A DNA stretch of 64,000 bases from Roseovarius sp. Its GTDB lineage: Bacteria > Pseudomonadota > Alphaproteobacteria > Rhodobacterales > Rhodobacteraceae. This document shows positions 50,828-60,205 of this stretch, in pieces; the stretch's first letter is position 1, and each line of letters starts with the position of its first letter. The position numbers were made by a program, and so were the translations under genes. The notes under the pieces were generated by a model, which ran no database searches, was not told where the DNA came from, and worked only from the letters and a program-made list of their open reading frames with translations. The stretch covers positions 62,001-126,000 of the forward strand of contig NZ_JAUCYU010000010.1 in the NCBI RefSeq assembly GCF_030373445.1, read 5' to 3'.

Positions 50828-52208
50828 TTGGCCGCCGAACTTCGCCGATTCCTCCGAGTCGAAGTATATTGTGTTAATACAATCCATGCGCACGGCCATC
50901 CGTTCCGGCATCCTCGACCGGGGGTACAAGATGCCTCCGGTGCGCGAACTGGCGTGGCAGCTGGGGATCACGCCGGGCACGGTGGCGCGGGCCTACAAGA
51001 TGGCGGCGGAAGAAGGGCTGGTGGAGACGGCGGTCGGGCGGGGGACGTTCGTGTCGGGCGCGCTGGTGGTGGAGGAGGCGACGCCGCCGCCGCTGATCCA
51101 TCCGACTTCGGCGGAAGGGCTGGATTTCCGGGCGATCCGGGTGCCGAATTCCGGGCAGGACGCGGTGATCCGGCGGATCATGGCCGGGATGGCCGGGCGC
51201 GAGAGCTGTGACATGATCGACTATCCCACGCCGGAGACCGATTACGAGGCGCGCGACGCGGTGGCGGGTTGGGTCGAGCCGGAGCGGGTGGGGCGGTTCG
51301 GGCCGGACGAGGTGATCCTCGGGCTTGGCGCGCAGAACGCGGTCAACGTCGTGCTGCAGACGGTGCTGCACGGCACGACGCCGGTGATCCTGACAGAGGA
51401 GCTGGCCTATCCCGGTTGGCGCCATGCCGCGCGGCTGCTTCGGGCCGAGATCGTGGGGATCGAGATGGATGGCGAGGGCATCCGCCCCGACCGGTTCGAG
51501 GAGGCGCTGCGGCGGCATGGCGCGCAGGTGCTGATTACGGCGGCCGAGGTGCAAAGCCCGACCACGACCCGGACCACGCTGGCCCGCCGGCAGGAGATCG
51601 CCCGGCTGGCGCGGAAGTACCAGGTGCAGATCATCGAGGATGACTGTCATTGCATCACGCGGCCGGACATTCCGAATTACCGGGCGCTTTGCCCCGAGCG
51701 GGGCTGGTACATCTCGTCGTTGACCAAGGCGGTTTCCGCGGCCCTGCGGTTCGGGTTCATCATTGCGCCGGAAGAGCAGGCGGGGCGGGCAAGGCAGGTG
51801 GCCCAGTCGACCTTCTACGGGTTGCCGCAGCCGATGCTGGACCTCTGCGCCGAGCTGATTTCCTCTGGCGAGGCCGAGCGGTTCCGGGCCATGAGCGAGG
51901 CGCGGGTCCTGCAGAGAGTCAAAGAGGCGGTGAATATCCTTGGCCAGTGGGATATCCGCTGGCGGCCCGACGTGCCCTTCATCTGGCTGCGGCTGCCGCA
52001 GGGGTGGCGGGCGTCGAGCTTTGCGCGGGCCTGTGGCGACCGGGGCATCCGCATCAAGGCGGCGGACGAGTTCTCGTTGCCGGAAGGGCGCGCGCCGCAC
52101 TCGGTGCGCGTGGGGCTCAACCCCAACATTTCGGACGCCGAGTTCGAGGCGGCGCTTTCGACCATGTCGGGGCTTCTGGCGTCGCCGCCGGTGAACGTGG
52201 ACCTGTGA
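50814..52208 (+). CDS. MocR/PdxR-type regulator (GntR helix-turn-helix + aminotransferase domain)
   Basis: 464 residues from GTG 50814, with GAGGGAAAC upstream; ATG 50886 would cut the first DNA-binding helix. Winged helix residues 20-85 (KYIVLIQSMRTAI, VRELAWQLGITPGTVARAYK), then a fold-type I aminotransferase domain. The PLP lysine is in SSLTKAVSAALR, the Asp in IIEDDCHCITR. Known relatives sense PLP or amino-acid-like ligands. Three ATTGT/ACAAT sites in and near its 5' end suggest autoregulation and control of the DUF1127 gene. Confidence 0.88.
   Translation: MTDTIWPPNFADSSESKYIVLIQSMRTAIRSGILDRGYKMPPVRELAWQLGITPGTVARAYKMAAEEGLVETAVGRGTFVSGALVVEEATPPPLIHPTSAEGLDFRAIRVPNSGQDAVIRRIMAGMAGRESCDMIDYPTPETDYEARDAVAGWVEPERVGRFGPDEVILGLGAQNAVNVVLQTVLHGTTPVILTEELAYPGWRHAARLLRAEIVGIEMDGEGIRPDRFEEALRRHGAQVLITAAEVQSPTTTRTTLARRQEIARLARKYQVQIIEDDCHCITRPDIPNYRALCPERGWYISSLTKAVSAALRFGFIIAPEEQAGRARQVAQSTFYGLPQPMLDLCAELISSGEAERFRAMSEARVLQRVKEAVNILGQWDIRWRPDVPFIWLRLPQGWRASSFARACGDRGIRIKAADEFSLPEGRAPHSVRVGLNPNISDAEFEAALSTMSGLLASPPVNVDL
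50868..50883. promoter_or_regulatory. MocR operator-like site 3 inside the coding region
   Basis: ATTGT-N6-ACAAT at codons 19-24 of the MocR gene (YIVLIQ). Spacing to site 2 is 57 bp. Third match to the same pattern within 144 bp. Confidence 0.55.
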
Positions 52209-52276
52209 TGGTGGGGTAAAATAATACCTATTTTGCAAGTCATTGATAATGCACGTTTAATTCGCATGACATGCGC

Positions 52277-52304
52277 TTGACTGTGTCGTGCTTTCGCGTA
52301 GAAA
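52277..52304 (+). promoter_or_regulatory. Promoter of rplM-rpsI
   Basis: TTGACT (52277-52282), 16-bp spacer, TAGAAA (52299-52304), 39 bp before ATG 52343. Close to the vegetative sigma consensus, as expected for ribosomal genes. Confidence 0.65.
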
Positions 52305-52342
52305 GCGCGGATCGAATATCACCCCAAAAGGGAAGACATCCA

Positions 52343-52807
52343 ATGAAGACCTATTCTGCGACACCGGCAGATATCGACAAGAAATGGATCCTGATCGATG
52401 CCGAGGGCGTCGTTCTGGGCCGTCTTGCCTCGATCGTTGCCACGCGCCTGCGCGGCAAGCACAAGCCGAGCTTCACGCCCAACATGGACATGGGCGACAA
52501 CGTGATCATCATCAATGCCGACAAGGTTCAGCTGACCGGCAAGAAGCGCGAGAAGCCGAACTACTGGCACACCGGCTATCCGGGCGGCATCAAGTCGCGC
52601 ACAACCGGGCAGATCCTCGAGGGCGCACACCCCGAGCGCGTCGTCTCGCAGGCCGTCAAGCGCATGCTGCCCGGCAACCGCCTGGCCCGCCAGCAGATGA
52701 CCAACCTGCGCATCTATGCCGGCGCCGAGCACCCGCACGAGGCCCAGAAGCCCGAAGTGCTGGACGTGAAGACCATGAACTCCAAGAACACCCGGGTGGC
52801 TTACTGA
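52343..52807 (+). CDS. rplM: 50S ribosomal protein L13
   Basis: 154 residues from ATG 52343 with AAAGGGAAG upstream. [18 protein letters not shown] and [20 protein letters not shown] are canonical L13. Shares one base with rpsI (TGATG). Confidence 0.98.
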   Translation: MKTYSATPADIDKKWILIDAEGVVLGRLASIVATRLRGKHKPSFTPNMDMGDNVIIINADKVQLTGKKREKPNYWHTGYPGGIKSRTTGQILEGAHPERVVSQAVKRMLPGNRLARQQMTNLRIYAGAEHPHEAQKPEVLDVKTMNSKNTRVAY

Positions 52808-53298
52808 TGACCGAAGAAATCAAATCCCTCGAAGGGCTGGAAGCCGTCGCTGAAGGCACCGGCGCCCCCGCCGCAGAAGAGACCATTTCCCGCGAGCCCG
52901 TGCGCGACGAGCTTGGCCGCTCCTACGCGACCGGCAAACGGAAAGACGCGGTCGCCCGTGTCTGGATCAAGCCAGGCTCCGGCAAGGTGCAGGTGAATGG
53001 CAAGACCATGGACAAGTACTTTGCCCGCCCGGTGCTGCAGATGATCCTGCGCCAGCCGTTCTCTGTGGCCGGTGTCGAGGACGAGTTCGACGTGATGGCG
53101 ACCGTCACCGGTGGCGGCCTGTCGGGCCAGGCCGGTGCGGTCAAGCACGGCATCTCGAAAGCACTTCAGCTTTACGATCCGGCCCTGCGCCCGGCGCTCA
53201 AGGCTGCCGGCTTCCTGACCCGCGACAGCCGCGTGGTGGAACGCAAGAAGTTCGGCCGCCGCAAGGCCCGCCGCAGCTTCCAGTTCTCGAAGCGCTGA
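52807..53298 (+). CDS. rpsI: 30S ribosomal protein S9
   Basis: 163 residues from ATG 52807. [20 protein letters not shown] opens the S9 core and it ends [15 protein letters not shown]. An acidic N-terminal extension of about 35 residues ([20 protein letters not shown]) is not in E. coli S9 but, as I recall, is usual in related alphaproteobacteria. Confidence 0.98.
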   Translation: MTEEIKSLEGLEAVAEGTGAPAAEETISREPVRDELGRSYATGKRKDAVARVWIKPGSGKVQVNGKTMDKYFARPVLQMILRQPFSVAGVEDEFDVMATVTGGGLSGQAGAVKHGISKALQLYDPALRPALKAAGFLTRDSRVVERKKFGRRKARRSFQFSKR

Positions 53299-53319
53299 TC
53301 GGTTCGATATATCTTCGGG

Positions 53320-53350
53320 AAAGCGCGGCTTCGGCCGCGCTTTTCTTTTT
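53320..53350 (+). terminator. Terminator of rplM-rpsI
   Basis: AAAGCGCGGC / GCCGCGCTTT around a TTCG tetraloop, followed by a T-rich tail, 21 bp past the rpsI stop. Confidence 0.92.
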
Positions 53351-53400
53351 CGGGGCACTCGCGGCCTGAGTCGAGGCAAAACCGAGGTCTTCGGCGCCCT

Positions 53401-54072
53401 TCACGCATTCTCTCCGGCCTCGAGGCGCGCGATAATCCTGTCGAGCTTGGCGTTTGCCTCCTCGCGGTTCACCGCATAGCCATAGGGTTCGCCGACCTCT
53501 GTGCCCCAAGGCACGAGGATGTCGAATTCGACGTTCTTCAACAGGGCGAGGCTGTCGAGATAGGCCGCGCGGTCGCTGTCGTCGAGGAGGGCGGCCTTCC
53601 ATTCACCGCCCTGTACCCAGATGCTGTCGCCGGGAAAGAGGACGCGGAGGTCGCCGTTGTTCCAGAGGAACATCGTCGTTCCGGGCGTATGACCGGGCGT
53701 CGGGATGATCTCAAGGTCATCGCCGATCATGTGCCGGTCGGCAAACGTCCCGGCGACCGGCAGGTCGACCCGGTTCCGGTCCGCCTCGTGAACCCAGACA
53801 GGCACATCGAGACGGGGTGCGCCGTACATCGCCTCGTGGTGGTGGTTCATCAAGAGGCGCTCTGGGCGCCCGATGGCGAGCATCTGGTCCTTGGCGTCGC
53901 TGATCGCGGGCGCGTTGTACAGGATCACGTTGCCCTGTGGGCGTTCCAGCAGGAAGGCGCGCACCACGACGCCGTCGAGGAACGGCAACGGTGCGGTTGG
54001 TGTTCCGTGCAGGCCACGGATCGTGGATTGCAGCCCCGTGGATTCGTCGCCGTAGTAGAGATCATCCGTCAA
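53401..54072 (-). CDS. Metallo-beta-lactamase-fold protein with degenerate metal site
   Basis: 223 residues from TTG 54072, which has AAGGAG 8 nt upstream and lies in the end of the MarR gene. MBL pattern is visible but altered: the HxHxDH motif reads HHHEAM (residues 77-82), so the Asp and last His are Ala and Met. H128 (TPGHTPG) and D149 (FPGDS) remain; the last His region reads PWGTE. Binding of two metals is therefore doubtful. Similar proteins may have lost hydrolysis or use one metal. Coupled to MarR. Confidence 0.8.
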   Translation of the reverse strand: MTDDLYYGDESTGLQSTIRGLHGTPTAPLPFLDGVVVRAFLLERPQGNVILYNAPAISDAKDQMLAIGRPERLLMNHHHEAMYGAPRLDVPVWVHEADRNRVDLPVAGTFADRHMIGDDLEIIPTPGHTPGTTMFLWNNGDLRVLFPGDSIWVQGGEWKAALLDDSDRAAYLDSLALLKNVEFDILVPWGTEVGEPYGYAVNREEANAKLDRIIARLEAGENA

Positions 54073-54568
54073 CGGTCGTTCTCCTTTTTCGTGGATCGTC
54101 TTGGGAAGGGCGGCTGGCCTGCTCGGCATCCTCCGCAGTCGGCGCGTCGGAGAGATGGGCCTCGATGCGGCGGAGCGCCTGCGTCACCGTGGCGATTTCA
54201 TCGCGATCGAGTGCGGCGCCGGCCAGGGCCCCGCCCCAGGCCTCGCGCATGCGCAGGCTGTTCTTGATCGCGCGGTCGGTCGGGTGCAGATGCACGATGC
54301 GCGCGTCATCGGGATCGCTGCGCCGCTCCAGCAAGCCCTTTGACACCAGCCCTTTCAGCACGCGGCTGAAGTTGCTGCTGGGCAGGCCGCAGGCATCGGC
54401 CGCGGCCCGGGCGGATATTCCGTGCGCTCGTCCGACACAGCGCATTACCGTGATTTCGGTCGCGGTGCAGGGTCCCGGCTCCAGGGCCGTCGGAGCGGGC
54501 AACCGCCTCGCCACTGCGTGCACCAGGTCGGCCAGTTCGTAGAGGTCTGCAGTATGCTCTTCGGGCAT
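54062..54568 (-). CDS. MarR-family regulator coupled to the MBL-fold gene
   Basis: 168 residues. Winged helix: ISARAAADACGLPSSNFSRV then LLERRSDPDDARIVHLHPTD with the DxR wing. Its stop overlaps the MBL start by 11 nt. A TATC-ACTC-GATA repeat (54585-54596) 17 bp upstream may be its operator. Likely autoregulated control of the MBL gene. Confidence 0.87.
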   Translation of the reverse strand: MPEEHTADLYELADLVHAVARRLPAPTALEPGPCTATEITVMRCVGRAHGISARAAADACGLPSSNFSRVLKGLVSKGLLERRSDPDDARIVHLHPTDRAIKNSLRMREAWGGALAGAALDRDEIATVTQALRRIEAHLSDAPTAEDAEQASRPSQDDPRKRRTTVDG

Positions 54569-54584
54569 CGCAATCTCAATTTGT

Positions 54585-54596
54585 TATCACTCGATA
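54585..54596. promoter_or_regulatory. TATC-N4-GATA repeat upstream of marR
   Basis: Short perfect arms, 17 bp before the MarR start, in an AT-rich stretch. Possible autoregulatory operator. The rest of the gap to 54775 shows no other signal. Confidence 0.35.
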
Positions 54597-54775
54597 GTTG
54601 TCAGGTAATAGTGAAGGGCGATGCGTCAAGAGTAATGCGCTTCCATCCGGGCTGTCGCGAGAACCATGTTCGGAGCTTGACGGGGCATGAACATGGACCG
54701 GGGGCACGGGTTGGCTTGCCTCGGGGCCGCCCCGCTCCTATACGGGCGCAACCAGGCAAGTGAGAGCGGGCAGGC

Positions 54776-56782
54776 GTGAAATACAGGCGCGAGATCGACG
54801 GGCTGAGGGCGGTGGCCGTGCTGCCGGTGATCCTGTTCCATGCCGGGCTGACCTTCTGGAGCGGCGGGTTCGTCGGGGTCGACGTGTTCTTCGTGATCTC
54901 CGGTTACCTGATCACCACGATCCTGATCGACGAGCGGGAGAGGGGCACCTATTCGCTGCTGGGATTCTACGAGCGCCGGGCGCGGCGCATCCTGCCGGCG
55001 CTGTTTCTCGTGCTGATCGCCTGTATCCCCTTTGCGTGGATGTGGGTGCCGCCCTATCCGTTCGAGGACTTCGCCCGCAGCCTGGCCTTTGCCGCGCTCT
55101 TCATCTCGAACGTGCATTTCCTGGAGCACGGCGGGTATTTCGACCTGAACGCCGATCTCCGGCCGCTGCTGCATACGTGGAGCCTGGCGGTGGAGGAGCA
55201 GTATTACCTGCTGTTTCCGCTGGTGCTGTTCTGCCTGCGCAGGTTCCGGAAAGTGAAATACCTGGTCGGGTTCACGCTATTGGCGCTGGCGTCGCTGGCG
55301 GTGGCGGAGTGGGGGTGGCGGAACTATCCGAGCCAGAATTTCTATTTCACGCCCTCGCGGTTGTGGGAATTGCTGGCCGGGTCGATCTGTGCCGCGATCC
55401 TGTACCGGCGGACGCAGATGAAAAGCGAGATACTCGCCGCGCTGGGGCTGGCGATGATCCTGTTCTCGACGGTGGTCTTCGACGCGGCCCTGCCGTTTCC
55501 GTCGCTCTACACGCTGGTGCCGGTGGTGGGGACGTGCCTGATCATCCTCTTTGCCGAGGGCGGGACGATGACGGCACGGGTTCTGTCGATCAAACCCTTC
55601 GTGGGGATCGGGCTGATCAGCTACAGCGCCTACCTGTGGCATCAGCCGATCTTTGCCTTTGCCCGTATTCGCCATGCGGAGGAGGTTCCGGACTGGGCGA
55701 TGATGGGGCTGGCGGTTCTGGCTCTGGTACTGGCGTGGGTGAGCTGGCGGTTTATCGAACAGCCATTCCGGGGCAAGGCCGCGTGGATATTGCCGACACG
55801 GCGCGGCATGCTGGGCGCGAGCCTTGCGGGGATCGTGGCTTTCGCGGCCTTCGGCTTCTGGGGGCTGGTGAAAGAGGGGTTCACGTCGCGCATCGATTTC
55901 GAAGGGTCGCCCTATCTTGCGCGGCTTTACACGCAGACCACGGAACACGGCTCTGCCGCGGGGCTGTGCCCTGAGGCGAGTTCGCCGATCCTGCGCGACC
56001 TGTGCCCGGCCTACGAACCGGAGACGCCCGAGACCCGTATCGCGCTGTTGGGCGACAGTCACGCGCGGGTTTTCCTTCCGGCGTTCGAGCCGGCCTCGGA
56101 AGAGCTCGACGCGACGATCCTGCTGGGGGACAAGCCGGGTTGTCCGCCCTTATTGGGGGTGCATCTGGCCCGTGGTGGCGGCGATGCGCGGATCTGCCGT
56201 CAGGCGGTGGACCGGTTTGCGCAACAGGTGCGCGAGACGGGTGTGGACACGGTTGTGCTGATCGCGCGGTGGAGCCTGTATGTCAGCGGCGACTATGACG
56301 GGATCGACCCGCGGTCGCAATTGGTGCCGGAACCGGGGGCGCGGTTCATGTCAGAGGCCGACCACGTGGCAGCGTTCGAAGAGGGGCTGCGCCAGACCTT
56401 CGCGTATTACGCGGAGGCGGGCGTTCGGGTGATCGTGGTCTCGCAGATACCGCAGCAGCGGATCATTCCGGGGATCCTCGTGCAGAACGCGATGCTTCTG
56501 GGGCTGGAGGAAGAGGCGGCGCGGCACCGGTTCGAGGAGAGCTTCGTGACGCGGGAGGCGAGCGACGCGCTGCAGGCCCGGGCGCGCGGGATCATGGCCG
56601 AGGTGGCGGGAGAGCATGGCGTTCCGGTCGTGACACTGGACGAGGCTTTCGTCGAAGGCGACCGGTTCGCCTGGCTCGACGGCGACGATTCGCTTTACAT
56701 GGATGATGACCACGTCTCGGAAATCGGAGCCGAGCGGCTGGCGCCCCTGGTGTTGGAGGCGCTCAGCCGTCCGGTGGAATGA
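54776..56782 (+). CDS. Acyltransferase (OafA/YrhL type) with C-terminal SGNH domain
   Basis: 668 residues from GTG 54776. N-terminal acyltransferase-3 domain with about ten helices: YRREIDGLRAVAVLPVILFH (catalytic His), RRARRILPALF and HTWSLAVEEQYYL. The C-terminal SGNH domain has GDSHARVF (Ser about residue 428) and DDDHVSEIGAE (Asp/His, residues 643-646). Known members acetylate O-antigen or other surface glycans, using the SGNH domain as periplasmic acceptor enzyme. Convergent with the TetR gene, overlapping it by 20 bp. Confidence 0.9.
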   Translation: MKYRREIDGLRAVAVLPVILFHAGLTFWSGGFVGVDVFFVISGYLITTILIDERERGTYSLLGFYERRARRILPALFLVLIACIPFAWMWVPPYPFEDFARSLAFAALFISNVHFLEHGGYFDLNADLRPLLHTWSLAVEEQYYLLFPLVLFCLRRFRKVKYLVGFTLLALASLAVAEWGWRNYPSQNFYFTPSRLWELLAGSICAAILYRRTQMKSEILAALGLAMILFSTVVFDAALPFPSLYTLVPVVGTCLIILFAEGGTMTARVLSIKPFVGIGLISYSAYLWHQPIFAFARIRHAEEVPDWAMMGLAVLALVLAWVSWRFIEQPFRGKAAWILPTRRGMLGASLAGIVAFAAFGFWGLVKEGFTSRIDFEGSPYLARLYTQTTEHGSAAGLCPEASSPILRDLCPAYEPETPETRIALLGDSHARVFLPAFEPASEELDATILLGDKPGCPPLLGVHLARGGGDARICRQAVDRFAQQVRETGVDTVVLIARWSLYVSGDYDGIDPRSQLVPEPGARFMSEADHVAAFEEGLRQTFAYYAEAGVRVIVVSQIPQQRIIPGILVQNAMLLGLEEEAARHRFEESFVTREASDALQARARGIMAEVAGEHGVPVVTLDEAFVEGDRFAWLDGDDSLYMDDDHVSEIGAERLAPLVLEALSRPVE

Positions 56783-57380
56783 GGCCGAGCCCCCGCAGGT
56801 AGATGCCGATACCGGATTCGAGCAGGTCTTCGGGCGGGAAGGGGCTTTGCGTGCCGGGGGAGTTGCGGGCGAAGAGTTCGACCACGCCGTGAGAGAGCGC
56901 CCAGACATGGGCCGAGAACATCGAGGGCGGCGGGCGTTTCTCGGGCGGGATGTGCTGGCTCAGCGCCTCGGCCGCGCGTTCCAGCACGGCGCGGGCGCGG
57001 CCCGCCACGGCGGCCAGTTCGGGGGTGCGGTTGACCGAGATGCCGCTTTCGAACATGGCGATGTAGTGGCCCGGATACTTGCGGGCGAAGGCGAGGTAGG
57101 CGCGGCCTGTCGCCTCGAAACTCGCAAGTGCCGAGGGCTGGCCCCGGTCGTAGGCGAATTGCATCACGTCGGCGAAGATCTCGTAGCCCTGCCGGGCGGC
57201 CTCGGCGATCAGGTCGTCGCGGCCGGCGAAGTGGCGATAGACCGCGGCCGGGGTCACGCCGGCGAGCTTGGCGGCCTCGGACAGGGTGAACCCGGTTGGG
57301 CCCTTCTCCTCGATCAGGTCGAGCGCGGCTTCGACGAGGGCCTGCCTGAGATTGCCGTGGTGATAGCCGCGTTTACCCAT
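56763..57380 (-). CDS. TetR-family regulator
   Basis: 205 residues from ATG 57380 ([20 protein letters not shown]); helix-turn-helix to residue 60 ([20 protein letters not shown]). Its start overlaps the ppk2 stop by 8 nt and its end overlaps the acyltransferase end by 20 bp. Target unclear; it is downstream in the ppk2 operon. Confidence 0.88.
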   Translation of the reverse strand: MGKRGYHHGNLRQALVEAALDLIEEKGPTGFTLSEAAKLAGVTPAAVYRHFAGRDDLIAEAARQGYEIFADVMQFAYDRGQPSALASFEATGRAYLAFARKYPGHYIAMFESGISVNRTPELAAVAGRARAVLERAAEALSQHIPPEKRPPPSMFSAHVWALSHGVVELFARNSPGTQSPFPPEDLLESGIGIYLRGLGLIPPDG

Positions 57381-58242
57381 CCCAGATGTCCGGCCCGCCG
57401 CAGACCTGCGGGTCGGGCGTTCCAAGCGCCTTGGCGTGCTTGCGGTCGTAGTTGAGGGCAAGCAGCACGCGGCGGATCGCCTCGACCCGGGCGCGGCGCT
57501 TGTCGTCGGAGCGGATCACCGTCCAGGGCGCGTGGGCGGAATGGGAGCGCTCGAGCGTTTCGGTGATGGCGGCGGAATACTCGTCCCACTTGTAGAGACC
57601 TTCGACGTCGATCCGGCTGAGTTTCCACTGTTTGAGCGGGTCGCCTTCGCGCTTGAGGAAGCGGCGGAGCTGTTCGGCGCGGCCGACATTCAGCCAGAAC
57701 TTGAAGAGGTGGATACCTTCATCGACCAGCATTTTCTCGAATTCGTTGACCTGTCGGAAGAAATGTTCGCGCTCGGCATCGGAGCAGAATCCGAAGACCT
57801 TTTCGACGACGCCCCGGTTGTACCAGCTTCGGTCGAAGAACACGATCTCGCCGCCGGCGGGGAGGTGTTCGACGTAGCGCTGGAAATACCACTGCGTCTG
57901 TTCGGTGTCGGAGGGTTTGGGAAGGGCGACGATGCGCGCCCCACGAGGATTAAGATATTCCCGGAAGCGCTTGATCGTGCCGCCTTTTCCGGCGGCGTCG
58001 CGACCCTCGAAGACGAGGACGACGCGCGTGTTGCTGGCCTTGACCCAGGCCTGGAGCTTGACCAGCTCGATCTGCAGGTTCTCGAGGTCCTTCTCGTAGT
58101 GCTTCTTTGGCAGGCGCTCGGAATATGGGTAGCCGGGGGAGAGGATGTCATCCTTGTCGGCGCGCCGGATGGCGTTCCGGACCTCTGCCGGGGCGTGCTG
58201 CTCGAAATACTCGGTGATGGCCCCGTCGAATGGCAGCTCCAT
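57373..58242 (-). CDS. ppk2: Polyphosphate kinase 2
   Basis: 289 residues, single PPK2 domain. Walker [18 protein letters not shown] (residues 77-93), Walker [16 protein letters not shown], lid [17 protein letters not shown]. Known role: polyphosphate-driven phosphorylation of nucleoside diphosphates (class I type from the single domain and length). First gene of the pair with tetR. Confidence 0.93.
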   Translation of the reverse strand: MELPFDGAITEYFEQHAPAEVRNAIRRADKDDILSPGYPYSERLPKKHYEKDLENLQIELVKLQAWVKASNTRVVLVFEGRDAAGKGGTIKRFREYLNPRGARIVALPKPSDTEQTQWYFQRYVEHLPAGGEIVFFDRSWYNRGVVEKVFGFCSDAEREHFFRQVNEFEKMLVDEGIHLFKFWLNVGRAEQLRRFLKREGDPLKQWKLSRIDVEGLYKWDEYSAAITETLERSHSAHAPWTVIRSDDKRRARVEAIRRVLLALNYDRKHAKALGTPDPQVCGGPDIWDG

Positions 58243-58278
58243 GCGTGCCTCCCTGTTTTTTCAGTATAATATGGCCGC

Positions 58279-59247
58279 TCAACCGCCCGGGCGCAATCCG
58301 GCGCGTTGGGCTGCACGGCGAATGGCGTCGACCACCGCGTCTTCCTCGGAATGCTGGATCATGTGGCCGGCGCCGTCGAGCGTGGTGAGACGCGCGCCGG
58401 GGATGGCCCTGGCCAAGGGTTCGGAATGAATCGACAGGCCAACGGTGTCATCGGCAGTGCCGTGCAGGATCTCGGTTGGGACGTCGATCTGCGGGTAGTG
58501 CGGGACGAGCGCGCGGATTTCGTCCAGCAGGTTGGCCCGTTGCAGGGCGTTGGCGCGCAGGCTTTGCCGGCGCAGGGTCAGGCCGGGGCCGAAATGCTTC
58601 ATGTAGTCTTCTGGTACGGGATCGGGCGTGAATACGGCGCTGACGGCCTGTTCCACGCGGGACTCCGGCACGAAGGCGGTGATCAGCGGGATGATGACCG
58701 GGCCGAGGACAGGGTGCGACAGGAGCTTGTAATAGGTCGAGATGCCTGTCGTCCAGGTGTGGGAGGCGGCGGAGAGGGTGACGAGGGCGGACAGGTTTTC
58801 AGGGTGGTGCACGGCCCAGGCCAGCGCGACGGCGCCGCCGTAGGAATGGCCGACGACAACGGGTTCATCGGCCCCGAGCCGTGTGGCGGCGGCTGACAGG
58901 AGGTCGGCCTGCCGGGTGACGGTGGTGCCGGAGGGGTCGATCCGGTCGGTGTAACCCAGCCCCGGCCGGTCGAAGACGAAGACGCGGAATTCCCTGGCCA
59001 GGCGCGGGGCCAGCGACAGGGTCATATCGCGCGTGTTGCCCGAGGCCCCGTGGATCAGCACCAGGTCGGGGCCGCTGCCCATCACCACGGCATGGACCTC
59101 GTGGCCCTGCACCTCGATCACCTGCCCCTCGGGCGGGTGCGATGCCTCGGCGCGGGCTTCCTCGGCCCGGGCGCGATACTGGACCACGGCCCAGAACACG
59201 GCCAGCCCGAGGGCGAGAAGGGCGAGGATCTTAACGGCCAATGGCAT
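58279..59247 (-). CDS. Alpha/beta hydrolase with N-terminal membrane anchor
   Basis: 322 residues. One helix at 4-22 ([20 protein letters not shown]) then the fold: HGASGNTRD oxyanion, GHSYGG nucleophile Ser, GTADDTV acid, GAGHMIQ His. Complete triad. Starts 17 nt inside the end of metAA on the same strand. Envelope-facing esterase/lipase-like; substrate unknown. Confidence 0.85.
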   Translation of the reverse strand: MPLAVKILALLALGLAVFWAVVQYRARAEEARAEASHPPEGQVIEVQGHEVHAVVMGSGPDLVLIHGASGNTRDMTLSLAPRLAREFRVFVFDRPGLGYTDRIDPSGTTVTRQADLLSAAATRLGADEPVVVGHSYGGAVALAWAVHHPENLSALVTLSAASHTWTTGISTYYKLLSHPVLGPVIIPLITAFVPESRVEQAVSAVFTPDPVPEDYMKHFGPGLTLRRQSLRANALQRANLLDEIRALVPHYPQIDVPTEILHGTADDTVGLSIHSEPLARAIPGARLTTLDGAGHMIQHSEEDAVVDAIRRAAQRAGLRPGG

Positions 59248-60154
59248 TCAGGTCGAAGGGGGTCGACTGGTAGATCTCGTTGATCCAGTTGCCGTAGAGT
59301 AGGTGGGCATGGCTGCGCCAGCGGTTGAGCGGCATCTGCGACGGGTTGTCGTCGGGGTAGTAGTTGCAGGGCACGTTGATGGCCGTGCCGGCGGCGATGT
59401 CGCGGTCATATTCCTGCTTGAGCGTGTCGCTGTCATATTCCAGGTGGTTGAAGATGTAGAGCGCCCGGTGGCCGGGGTCCTCGACGAGGCAGGGGCCGAC
59501 CTCTTCGGAGTGCAGAAGGGTGGTCAGGCCGGGGGCTGCGTCGATCTCGGGTTTGCGCATCTCGGTCCAGCGGCTGACCGGGATCACGCAATCGTCGGAG
59601 AAGCCGCGCAGCAGGGGCGAGGCGGGCTTCATGTTGCGGTGGCGGAAACAGCCGAAGGCCTTGTGGTCGAGCATGTGCTTCTCGACCCCGTGGAGGTGCT
59701 TGATCATGGCCATCCCGCCCCAGCAGACGCCGAAGGTGGATTGTACGTTGGTCTGGGTCCAGTCGAAAACGCGGCGCAGCTCGTCCCAGTAGGTCACTTC
59801 CTCGAAGGCGAGATGTTCGATCGGTGCGCCGGTGATGATCAGCCCGTCGAACTTCTCTCCCGTCGCCTCGACCTCGGCGAAGGGGCGGTAGAAGCTTTCC
59901 ATGTGCTCGGCCGCGGTGTTGCGGGTCTGGTGTTCGGTCATCCGGATGAGGCTCAACTCGATCTGGAGCGGCGTTGCGCCGATCAGCCGGGCGAACTGGT
60001 TCTCGGTCTGGATCTTCTTGGGCATCAGGTTCAGCAGGCCGATGCGCAGCGGGCGGATATCCTGGCGCGAGGCGTGGTCTTCGCTCATGACCATCACGCC
60101 CTCGCGCGTCAGCACGTCATAGGCGGGCAGATCGGCGGGAATCTTGATGGGCAT
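59231..60154 (-). CDS. metAA: Homoserine O-acetyltransferase, MetA family (Glu type)
   Basis: 307 residues of the MetA (not MetX) fold: catalytic C144 in FGVCWGG. The residue that sets acyl choice is E113 in [16 protein letters not shown]; the family's Glu version (B. cereus E111) uses acetyl-CoA, the Gly version (E. coli) succinyl-CoA. Cys and Glu are both shifted by two relative to B. cereus, which supports the alignment. Commits homoserine to methionine synthesis. Confidence 0.92.
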   Translation of the reverse strand: MPIKIPADLPAYDVLTREGVMVMSEDHASRQDIRPLRIGLLNLMPKKIQTENQFARLIGATPLQIELSLIRMTEHQTRNTAAEHMESFYRPFAEVEATGEKFDGLIITGAPIEHLAFEEVTYWDELRRVFDWTQTNVQSTFGVCWGGMAMIKHLHGVEKHMLDHKAFGCFRHRNMKPASPLLRGFSDDCVIPVSRWTEMRKPEIDAAPGLTTLLHSEEVGPCLVEDPGHRALYIFNHLEYDSDTLKQEYDRDIAAGTAINVPCNYYPDDNPSQMPLNRWRSHAHLLYGNWINEIYQSTPFDLNAIGR

Positions 60155-60205
60155 GGCGGATATCGTCTTTCTGAAGGTCGGGGCGGGAACGGGTTAGATA
60201 GGGGG

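Noticed and set aside
54626..55174. 182-residue frame on the minus strand
   Set aside because: Antisense to the acyltransferase N-terminus; low-complexity, no family.
60155..60205. SAM-II riboswitch upstream of metAA
   Set aside because: The 51-bp gap is too short and I see no pseudoknot arms.
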